Assembly (NCBI GenBank): GCA_024509875.1
Contig: JAMPIV010016260.1
Location: 268,001 to 332,000, forward strand
Reading direction: 5' to 3'
DNA length: 64,000 bases
DNA from: Oreohelix idahoensis
Lineage: Eukaryota; Mollusca; Gastropoda; Stylommatophora; Oreohelicidae
The stretch's first letter is position 1, and each line of letters starts with the position of its first letter. Under the pieces are notes generated by a model. The model was not told where the DNA came from. It saw only the letters and a program-made list of their open reading frames with translations, and made no database searches. A program made the translations under genes and the position numbers. Below are positions 56,140-64,000 of the stretch, piece by piece.

Positions 56140-56735
56140 CTTCAGTCATAACTGATGATGACGTTCTAGCCCTCAGCTGCTTATTTTTCTGGTGTTCTTT
56201 TCGGTGTTTTCTCATCTCTTCTGCTTGCCGTGAGAGCTTCTTTTCGCCCAATCTGAGGTGGCGCTGTAGAGAGCAACTCCACTTGGTGCGATCGGCAGCT
56301 TCACCCTCCCAGGTTGCGGGATTTTTGTCCAGCGCCCTCATGTCTCTCTTGCACACATCTTTGAGCCTCAGCTGATGTCGTCCAACTGTTTTTTTTTTTT
56401 TTTTTTTGGCCATCTACCAGTTGTCCATAGAAGATATCTTTCGGGACCATCTTCCATGCGGCGTACATATCCAAGCCAGTGTAGTCTGTGCTGTCCAAGC
56501 AGTGCATACGGGATTTGAAGGACAGCACGTGAGAAGACTTCGACATTTGTCACTTTGTCCATCCACGAAATACCGAGGATGTGCCGTAGACACTGTAGAT
56601 GGAAGGTATTGAGCCTTCTATTTTGCTTAGCATAGGTTGTCCATGTCTCGCTGCCATATAGAAGTGTGTTGGTGACGCAGGCGTTATATACCGCAGCTTT
56701 GGTCTTCGTTGTGAGTTTGGAGTTTCCTCAAACAC
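56140..56735 (-). mobile_element. LINE-E copy 2 (RTE-type), C-terminal 600 bp
   Basis: Minus strand: KTKAAVYNACVTNTLLYGSE, NTFHLQCLRHILGISWMDKV, EVFSRAVLQIPYALLGQHRL, HWLGYVRRMEDGPERYLLW, then after an A16-T16 run RHQLRLKDVCKRDMRALDKN and PATWEGEAADRTKWSCSLQR, then the stop region and 3' UTR ending cagttatgactgaaggg. Supplies the thumb segment deleted from LINE-E1. 5'-truncated at exactly the region (caaactc) where SINE-F1 sits in copy 1. Confidence 0.88.
56391..56407. repeat. T17 homopolymer inside LINE-E2 coding sequence
   Basis: A pure run (minus strand A) between codons for TTGRWP and the RHQLRLKD segment; in LINE-E1 the corresponding place reads aagaacagttgg with no such run. Breaks the frame. 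Confidence 0.85.
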
Positions 56736-58254
56736 GCGACAGAGTGTTTCAGAATAATGTATACACACTTTAAACATTTATATTTCATGAACAACATGCA
56801 CCCATTTTAATTTTCTTTATCACATTATGTAAAGCTAGGAGGTAGAAAATTTTTTTCACAATAACATAAATTTAGTTTAAATGTTCAAAATGCCCACCAA
56901 CAGCACGAATACATAATGTGACAGTTTTAAAATTGTCGTTGTTTCTTCAAAACTTAATTGAGTATTCTCCGTCATTTTTCAAGTACTGTACCTGAAAAAT
57001 AAAACAAAAAATTACTTCATTGTGGAAAAAAAATTGCCTATCTCTTAGCTTTAAAATGTGATAAAGAAAATTAAAACTGTATATTTTTCATCAAATATAA
57101 ACCTAAACAACGCGATCAACAGGTCGCTGACTCCTGTATTAGGGCAAATGTTCAAATATAAAAGACGAGTGTACAAAGAAGAAGAAATACAAAAGACATT
57201 GTGGCCTGGAAGCTTAAATACATATTTTGAATTATTCTAGCTCATTTCATTTTGTTTCATCTTTATGTCCAAAAAAATATTGACCAGGATGTGTTTATGC
57301 CCTTCGCAATCTTTCCAACTGGAACAGCCGGAGTAGCCGGTACTGTTATATTTCACTTCTATTGTAATCCCCCTTCCGTTTGTCTCTCATTTCAGTGCCG
57401 CGAAACGTTACCGCCAGATGGCGAAAGCAATATTCGCGTGATATTTAACCCGGATTTACTGATTGTGATTTGAAGGACAATAGTCATAACGCATCAAGAA
57501 AAATTACACGTTCTACAATCTGACACGCCAAACTGTCGATACCTACGTGTCACACTCTTACTGTTATCCAGTGGTTCGATTTTCTTGTCAACGCCCGAGG
57601 GTGCTACTCGTTGAACACGAAACAAACCGTCCAGTACATCCTTGACACCCTGTGGGCGCCCAATTTTCTACATAGGTGCCAGATACCCATATGAACCACG
57701 CACTCTAACCAAGCAAAAATGTTAAATGCCCTATGGTATGACTCGGATATGGGACCGAAATATCCAAACTTTGGCTTGGCAACCCAGTTGTGGCATGCGT
57801 TACCTCCAATGTTCTTACTCCTAAAACCAGACAGCTATAAATGTGTCCATTTGAGTGTGAAATTAGTCGGACGTGTCAAACAAAAAAGATACACCAATTG
57901 TACAAGTTACGAAAGGTTGTCTGTGTCCAGGAAACAATTCGAATTAGTAAGTACTCTGTCTAACCCCGATCTCAGAAATGATTAAACACTATTGTTGACC
58001 AACGTGTTTTGAGTCTTACTGATTCGGTGAGCGGATTCGGTGAGTCAGATAGAAAAATGTCACAGCAGAAAAGTCTAAATTTTGGCAAGGAAAAATAGTC
58101 ATAGGGACAAACAATTACACTTTATGTGAAAAAAAGACAAGATTTATTCAATTTCATAAGCCAAATAAGGTAACGAAATAACCTTCAAACCAGTCATTTA
58201 TTGGCAGTACACGACCTGTGCTGATTGAAAACACCTTACATAATATCGTGAAAC
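56736..58254. other. 1.5 kb without recognisable gene
   Basis: AT-rich to 57240, then average composition. Frames of 60-90 codons on the plus strand (57058, 57252, 57719) have no motif, no signal peptide and no evident splice partner. Confidence 0.45.
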
Positions 58255-58297
58255 ATCTTCTTCTTCTTCGATCCTTAACCACCGACCGTCAAAGCAG

Positions 58298-60035
58298 TCA
58301 GTGGCCATCACGCCTAGTGGCGTCTTGTAGGGCAACAACAAATTGATTCCACTTTGCACGGTCGGTGGCCATCCTTCGTACAGTGCCCCAACTCTGGTTC
58401 ATTCTTTGCATCTCAGCCTCCACAGTCCTCCGCCAAGTTGTTTTTGGTCGGCCTCTCTTTCGCTTTCCTTCAGGGGTCCAAAGCATAGCTGTTCTTGTGA
58501 TGGCATCGTGGTCTCTTCTGAGGACATGACCAACCCAGCTCCAGCGTCTGCCAGCTATGATGGTGTGCATGTCCTCTTGCTTGCTACGAGTAAGCAGATC
58601 TTGGTTGGTGATGGTATTCGGCCAAAAGATGCGGTGAATTTTTCTTAGGCATGTTGTGTGAAAAGAGGACAATTTTGACATTTCCTTCTCTGTGACTCTC
58701 CAGCATTCCGCACCATAGAGAAGCACAGAAAGCACGCAACTCTGGTATAATCTTAATTTTGTGCTTGTGCTGTATTGGGAGGACTTCCATATGTTATTTA
58801 GGCTAAAGAAGGCTGTTCTTGCCTTATTCATTCTGATGTTCATGTCTTTGCCTGCCCCACCGTCTGGTGTTACTATGCTTCCTAGGTATGTGAAGGTATC
58901 TGTCTGTACCAATTGCTGATTCCTTACTGATATGGGCTCAGGGTTGCTCACATTGAGCGTCATGACCTCAGACTTCTTTAAATTGATGTTCAAGCCCACC
59001 TGCTGGCTAAATTTATTAAGTCTATCCGTTTTTTTTCCTGGATGTGTTGATGTGAATGCGCCAGCAGTGCAATGTCATCTGCATATTCCAGATCTTCCAA
59101 TGTAGAAAATGTAGTCCATCTTATTCCTCTTGGACTGCCCTCTGTTGTCTGGCGCATCACCCAGTCTATGACTGTTAAAAAAAGAGTGGTTGATAAGGGG
59201 CATCCCTGTCGTACTCCTGTCTTCACCTCGAAGGTTAGGTTGCTCTGCCCAACACTACACGTAAAGTTGGCATAGAGGCTTTTTATGATTGTCACTATGC
59301 AGCTTGGAATTCCATAAGCCCTCAGTATTTTCCATAAACTGTCCCTATGTATGCTGTCAAAAGCCTTTTCAAAATCAACAAAATTTATGTAAAGCTGTCT
59401 TTACCATTCTGAGCACTGCTCTATAATGTTCCTGAGAGTGAATATATGGTCTACACATCTTCTGTTCTTTCTAAATCCTGCTTGTTCTGTCCTCAGTTTG
59501 TAGTCTACTGCCTTTGAAATTCTCTGTATAATTATCCTGCCTAGTATTTTGCTGGGAACTGAGAGAAGAGTGATTCCTCTCCAATTATTGCAGTCTGCAA
59601 GATCTCCCTTTTTGGGCAGTTTGACAATTATTCCTTTGTTCCACTCTGATGGTGTTGTCCCCGTTTTCCAGACTTGTGCAAATAGTGGTTCTAATAGTTC
59701 TGCTGCTAGCTCAGGGTCTGTCTTAAATAGCTCTGCATTTAAGTTATCATGGCCGGAGCTTTACCGTTCTTTAACCCTTTGATTGCTGTGATGATTTCTT
59801 CTTTTCGTGGAATGTCTGTATTTACATCTAGATCGTTTTCAGCCTCAGGAACATTCAATTGTGTCTCTGGTATTTCCTTGTTCAGAGTTTCTCTGAAGTG
59901 CTCTGCCCATCTTGTTTCCTGTCCCTCTGCTGTCTTGATGAGATTTCCTTGCTTATCTCTTACTAATGTAATATTGTTTGCACCTTGTTTTCCGCTGATG
60001 AATTTAGTTATTTTTGTATACTGTGCTTTGTTCAT
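58298..60035 (-). pseudogene. LINE-A3 linker and reverse transcriptase, multiple frameshifts
   Basis: 59739-60035 linker (GANNITLVRDKQGNLIKTAE; IPRKEEIITAIKGLKNGKAP). 59300-59740 fingers and palm without a long frame. 58990-59295: KTGVRQGCPLSTTLFLTVID and EDLEYADDIALLAHSHQH (YADD). 58298-58999: GLNINLKKSEVMTLNVSNPE, FTYLGSIVTPDGGAGKDMNI, CVLSVLLYGAECW, GRRWSWVGHVLRRDHDAITR, KRGRPKTTWRRTVEAEMQRM, MATDRAKWNQFVVALQDATR, stop. Broken at least three times. Confidence 0.9.
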
Positions 60036-61329
60036 TTCTCAGTGCTGCCTCTTCTGCCTGTTTTGCAAGATCGTCTAGGAAATTCCTTTTGTTGGCTCGG
60101 GTTTGGCGTTTAACTTCCCTGTCCAGCTGGCTGTACTGTTCGCTATATAGTTGCTTTAACCTGGGGGACTTCGCTTCTGTTTTCTTTCTTTTCATTTCCT
60201 TTCTCATCTTTATGGTGTTTAGTGTTTCTGGTGTTATCCAGTCTTGCTTCTTCCTTTCCTGGAATCCTAAGCATGATTTGCTACTTTCCTTATATACTGT
60301 TGAAATGGTGTTGAAATTCTGATCTATATCATTAGTCAATGTCTTTTCCTGGCTTTTGGCAAATTGATATCGTTTCTTAATGTCGGCCGCAAAAGCTTTT
60401 CTGGTAAGGGGGTCCTTCAATTTGCTGATGTCAAACCTTTTCTGTGTAGTTACAGTTGGTCCAGCCCTTCTTAGTTTCACTTTCAGTTTTGCTACTACTA
60501 AATGGTGATTACTTCCCACATCTGCACCTTTTCTTACCTTCACATCTTGTAATGCATGTCTCCATCTACTGTTAACCATGATGTGGTCTATCTGGTTTCT
60601 GTCCCGACCATTTGGTGATTCCCATGTTAACTTGTGAATTTCCTTATGTGGGAAAAGTGTTCCTCCAATGACCAGGTTGTTAATGCTACAGAAACTTATT
60701 AGCTTATCCCCATTTTCGTTTGCTGTTCCGCTGCCGCATTTCCCCATTGTTCTTTCATTATATGTATTGTGTGTACCAACTTTCGCATTGAGGTCTCCCA
60801 TTACTATAACAAGATCATATCTAGGTGTGTCTTCCATTTCTTTCTGCAGTTGTTGATAGAATTCATCCTTGACCTCCTCATCGCTATCATTCGTTGGTGC
60901 GTAGCATTGTATTATTGTAGTGTTGGTGAATCTCCCTCTCAATCTCAATTGTATCAGTCTGTTGTTGATGGGTTTCCATTCCAGTAATGTCCTTTCTATC
61001 CCTTTCTGTAGAATAATGGCTACGCCTTCACTGTGCTGTCCATCCTCTCTTCCAGAGTAAAGTACTGTTTCGCCTGTTGCTGTTTTAACTTTTCCTGCCC
61101 CTGTCCATCTGCTCTCACCTATCCCCAGGATGTGTAACCTATAGTTTCTCATTTCTGCCGTGGCCTGTCTTAGTTTACCTGTCTCGTACATTGTCCTGAC
61201 ATTCCAAAATCCTATTCTTGTATCCTGTTTTGTGGTCAAGACATCCGTTTTCATGTCAGTGGCTTCCTTTCGGCTTTCACCACTGACAGTCATACGAGCC
61301 ACAGACTCCGAATGTCCATCCCGCAGCAA
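60004..61329 (-). pseudogene. LINE-A3 endonuclease
   Basis: 441 codons. TRIGFWNVRTMYETGKLRQA, LHILGIGESRWTGAGKV (metal-binding Glu), VAIILQKGIERTLLEWKPIN, IIQCYAPTNDSDEEVKDEFY, YDLVIVMGDLNAKVG, NQIDHIMVNSRWRHAL and DVGSNHHLVVAKLK. In this copy the catalytic SDH is SNH, whereas LINE-A1 keeps SDH. This is the RTE-type endonuclease often mis-annotated in animal genomes as craniofacial development protein 2-like. A shift at the end (STVYKNN) separates it from the linker. Confidence 0.92.
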
Positions 61330-61453
61330 AGTTTGTTCATTTGATGTTGTTTCCGTAACTTCATTATTTTTTTTTTTACATAGACAGGGGTGTCAGCCCT
61401 ATGCTAAAACCCCCAACCTGGAGGACCAGGGTACCAGCTTTTGTCTGACCCCT

Positions 61454-62071
61454 GGCATACTCAGAAAATTGGCAGGTACCAACTGGGGAGCAAATGAACG
61501 AAATCTAAAGAAGATTTATAGTGGAGTAATAAGACCACACTTAGAGTTTAGCTCAGCAGCATGGTCATCAGCTGCTAACTCACATCTGCAGTCCTTGGAC
61601 AAGGTGCAAAATCAAGCTCTCAGGCTCATTACAGGAGCCATGAAAACTACACCAATAACAGAGATGCAGAAGGTTGCTGGATTACAGACATTGTCCCATA
61701 GAAGAGACACAAAGACCATGATCCAGATGGAAAAGTACAACAGTATGCCAACGCACCCAATGAAGGCAAGACTAGATGATCTGGCATTGGGACGTCTAAA
61801 GCGTAGCAGCTTTGTGCATCGGGGAAAAAGACTTATAAGACAGCATCAAGAAGACCTATCTATGAAGACAACACCACTGAAGCCCACCCTATACCCTGTA
61901 CCATGGGAGCAGGCCAGCAGTGCCCTCCAAATTAATACGTCGGTCAGTGGTCTCACAAGTGGATGTGAGTATAATGATCTGCAAAAACGAAACTGCTACA
62001 TTGAGTATGATCCAAGAAAGCTATCCCGATCAATCATGGATACATGCCTATACAGATGGATCAGCAACTAA
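61454..62071 (+). pseudogene. LINE-D2 RT thumb segment
   Basis: GVIRPHLEFSSAAWSSAANS, LDKVQNQALRLITGAMKTTP, HRRDTKTMIQMEKYNSMP and LGRLKRSSFVHRGKRLIRQH. It shifts out of frame near 61960 and continues as RNase H in the next frame. Confidence 0.9.
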
Positions 62072-62798
62072 TGCTGTTAGGAATGGAGGTGCCGGTATCT
62101 TTATCTCATATCCTGACAACCACTATGAGACTAGGCACATTCCCACTGGTAAATTCTGTTCCAACTATACAGCTGAGGTTCAAGCTCTAGAGCAAGCTGC
62201 AAATATGATTTATAACACCAACTCTGACTGCCACCAGGTAGTCATCCTCACAGATGCACTGTCTGTCCTGCAAGCTCTCAAGGGTGGTAAACTCCCGCAT
62301 CTGAGAAATGAACTAAACAAGGTAGCTGCCAAAAAGAGAACCATACTTCAGTGGGTACCATCTCATTGTGGTGTACCCGGAAATGAAAAGGCAGATAAAC
62401 TTGCAAAAAAGGGAGGAGAATGTGAACAAGAAGATAATGAAGTCACATACTTTGAGAAAAAGAGAGCTATCCAGACTATAAGAAGAGAACAGAACCAACC
62501 CAAAGACGACTATCACACTCTCGACCGGCAGGGACAGATAACTATTTTTCGACTCAGGACAGGGCATAACAAACTGAATAAACACATGCACAAGTTACGA
62601 TTGTCTGCTTCACCACTGTGCACATGTGGATTAAACGAACAAACTGCTGAGCATGTTCTACAGGACTGTCCTCTGTATGACCAGTTAAGAAAGATATACT
62701 GGCCCAATGACTCAACACTAAATTCAAAGCTATATGGAGTTAAAGAGGAACTTCAAACAACAGTCGAATTCATCATGAGAACTCGTCTGACGGTGTAA
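61975..62798 (+). pseudogene. LINE-D2 RNase H and C-terminal Cys/His domain
   Basis: HAYTDGSATNAVRNGGAGIF (Asp), NYTAEVQALEQAANM (Glu), VVILTDALSVLQALKGGK (Asp), QWVPSHCGVPGNEKADKLAK (Asp), then FRLRTGHNKLNKHMHKL and LCTCGLNEQTAEHVLQDC, natural stop after RTRLTV. All four RNase H acidic residues are preserved and the domain is open throughout. Confidence 0.93.
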
Positions 62799-63045
62799 TC
62801 ATCAAAGATGCGATCGCAAGAAGAAGAAGAAGAAGTCTGACCCCTACCCACACAGACCAGTCCAGCTTGGTTGAACCTACCAGGAGTAAAACTCCCACTG
62901 GCATAGCTCTGGGGATTGTCAGGGTACGCAAGCTGCCATACCGCTACAAGGTATAGGTACCATTGATGGCAGCTCGTGAAACATAACCTCTCATAATTCC
63001 TGTTCGCAGCCGTGACATCACCTGTCATACCTACCACCATCATCA

Positions 63046-63125
63046 GACCTAAAGATCTTTCATATTTGGACATGCGCCCTAATGTAACCGACTAGGTTGT
63101 ACGGGACGAGCCTCGCCAAAACGCG
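63046..63125 (-). repeat. Family I fragment, inverted
   Basis: Minus strand: ttggcgaggctcgtcccgtacaacctag, then ggttacattagggcgcatg; diverged match to the left block of family I. Confidence 0.5.
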
Positions 63126-63599
63126 GCAAAATTGTAATTTAAAAAAAAAACCTGACATACCTTAATCAATTCTATTTTGATGTTACCCAGTTATTCAAAA
63201 TGTAATGTTTCGGTTTTGTTTTGAAGTTTTTCAGCAAGACTTTCATTAATTTACCATCAGTTTTGTACATTACTATATTGAGACTGACTGACATGTTAAT
63301 ATAAAAAAGAAGGTCCAACAATTAACCTTTCCTTACAGAAAGACGCAGAAGCAGGTTTACGATTATAGGCCTACATAGAGGTGTACACACACATACACAT
63401 ATATTTGCGAGTGTGTTTGTGTTTGTTGTGTTCGTATTGTAACTTTTTTTTTCCCGTGACTTTTTCCTACGATCAATAAGACAAATATATGTGAATTACA
63501 CAGAAAACTCTTACTGATTAATTATAAGGAAACCAAAGAAAATAGGTCGATATCGGGCAATAAACATGCATCCTTCAGACAAGCCATATCCACGTAGCA
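63126..63599. other. No recognisable gene or repeat
   Basis: AT-rich; short cacacacatacacatat run near 63386. Confidence 0.45.
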
Positions 63600-63795
63600 T
63601 CATCATCATGTTCTTTTTGCTCTCTAGGAAGCACGAAGCTACCACTGCAGATGGCCCCTTGAAAGAAGCCCACACAAAGCATTCGCATATTCTTGTCGCG
63701 GGAGTTTCTATAGCTATTTGTTTTACACGTTGAGGCTGCCAGTCCCATACACAACCTAATATTAATCGCCTTGTACGACATGCATGAGGGAGCAG
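63600..63795 (+). repeat. Family M short interspersed repeat, copy 3
   Basis: Collinear with 54660-54850, including tgaggctgccagtcccatac...attaatcgccttgtacgacatgcatga. The most complete copy; on the minus strand it starts catgcatgtcgtacaaggcga. Confidence 0.6.
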
Positions 63796-64000
63796 CAGTG
63801 GCGGTTCCAGGGGGTTGTCATTGGGGGTGCTGCACTGTTCATTCATTTCAAATACTATACATAATACTCACAAATTGTGACCACCATGTGAAATATCAAC
63901 CCAGACACAAATGATTAGTGTCTTATCTCATCTAAAATCTGTCAAGAAGTTCTGAAAAGTTATTTTAAAAGTTTACAGCAACTAGGAGTAATCATTGGCA
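63796..64000. other. No recognisable gene or repeat
   Basis: Nothing identifiable before the window ends. Confidence 0.4.

Larger units (their letters stand above)
61454..62834 (+). mobile_element. LINE-D copy 2, 3' part, inserted in the LINE-A3 leader
   Basis: 1.38 kb, 11-bp target duplication gtctgacccct (61443-61453 and 62835-62845), (GAA)n tail at 62820-62834. 5'-truncated inside the RT thumb (LAGTNWGANERNLKKIYSGV). About 70-75% similar to LINE-D1 at protein level by eye, so a separate subfamily or older copy. Confidence 0.94.
58255..63045 (-). mobile_element. LINE-A copy 3, near full length, split by LINE-D2
   Basis: Minus strand: 5' leader (63045-61370, interrupted by LINE-D2 at 61454-62834), endonuclease (61329-60004), linker and RT (60035-58298), 3' UTR and (GAA)4 tail (58256-58269). 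About 3.4 kb without the insertion, the length of an RTE element. Domain order EN-RT, no RNase H. Several frameshifts, so inactive. It is the reference copy for the three other LINE-A pieces. The 5' boundary is approximate, set where family I sequence begins. Confidence 0.9.
61370..63045 (-). other. LINE-A3 5' leader (5' UTR), with LINE-D2 inside
   Basis: 61370-61453 and 62835-63045, joined across LINE-D2, form a continuous ~290-bp leader upstream of the endonuclease: …gggttttagcatagggctgac… and …ctgacaatccccagagc…. In RTE-type LINEs this region holds the internal promoter. An A12 run (plus T at 61367-61378) lies just upstream of the start. Confidence 0.6.

Noticed and set aside
55838..56151. 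Frames with repeated IY residues
   Set aside because: Translation of the (AT)n and (ACAT)n microsatellites.
57058..57985. Possible host exons at 57058-57240, 57252-57473 and 57719-57985
   Set aside because: Frames are short, carry no recognised motif, and I could not pair convincing splice sites between them.
60004..61329. Host gene similar to craniofacial development protein 2
   Set aside because: Such annotations in animals are RTE endonucleases; here it is followed by RT and a (GAA)n tail and has sister copies.

Overview
This 64 kb window looks like non-coding, repeat-saturated DNA of a metazoan. The mix of RTE-type, CR1-type and I-type LINEs, tRNA-derived SINEs, a Ty3/Gypsy element, a hAT transposon and long tetranucleotide microsatellites fits a lophotrochozoan, perhaps a gastropod mollusc; that placement is inference. 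I found no host protein gene, rRNA or intact tRNA. Every long reading frame that I can interpret belongs to a transposable element, and nearly all are broken. Family letters (LINE-A to L, families I, J, M, SINE-F, S, V) are labels made for this window.

Layout. 1-2148 is a truncated LINE-A running off the left edge, next to a decayed Gypsy LTR (2149-3175). 3958-5547 is a hAT transposon with terminal inverted repeats and an 8-bp target duplication, itself hit by a LINE-A. 5.6-13.4 kb holds microsatellites, family J, decayed LINE-L, and three LINE-K 3' ends, two of which grew into minisatellites (37-bp and 20-bp units). 13.8-22.4 kb holds SINE-S copies, a 29-bp minisatellite, family I repeats with a recurring hairpin, a second family J copy carrying a LINE-A insertion, and a minus-strand ladder of LINE-C 3' ends. 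22.5-28.1 kb is a nest: RTE-type LINE-E carries SINE-F1 and a 4.2-kb LINE-D (endonuclease, RT, RNase H). 29.2-33.1 kb is a plus-strand ladder of ever shorter LINE-C copies joined by microsatellites.

38.1-54.4 kb is the centrepiece. An old plus-strand LINE-B copy was split by a 13.9-kb Gypsy element (38185-52090; 5-bp duplication aagac; 2.44-kb LTRs; tRNA-Pro-like primer site; polypurine tract) and by a LINE-C. A younger LINE-B then jumped into the Gypsy LTR and another into the LINE-C. The Gypsy pol order is protease, integrase, RT, RNase H. Integrase therefore lies upstream of RT, as in the Gmr1-type branch, not downstream as in most Ty3/Gypsy elements. 55.5-63.1 kb holds SINE-F3, LINE-E2 and a near full-length LINE-A whose 5' leader is split by a LINE-D.

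How the parts relate. The LINEs supply the machinery (apurinic-type endonuclease, RT, sometimes RNase H). SINE-F, LINE-A and LINE-D share (GAA)n tails, so SINE-F is probably mobilised by one of those LINEs. Target duplications were read by eye for thirteen insertions, so the relative order of events is unusually clear. All identifications rest on motif recognition and internal comparison between copies; no database search was run.
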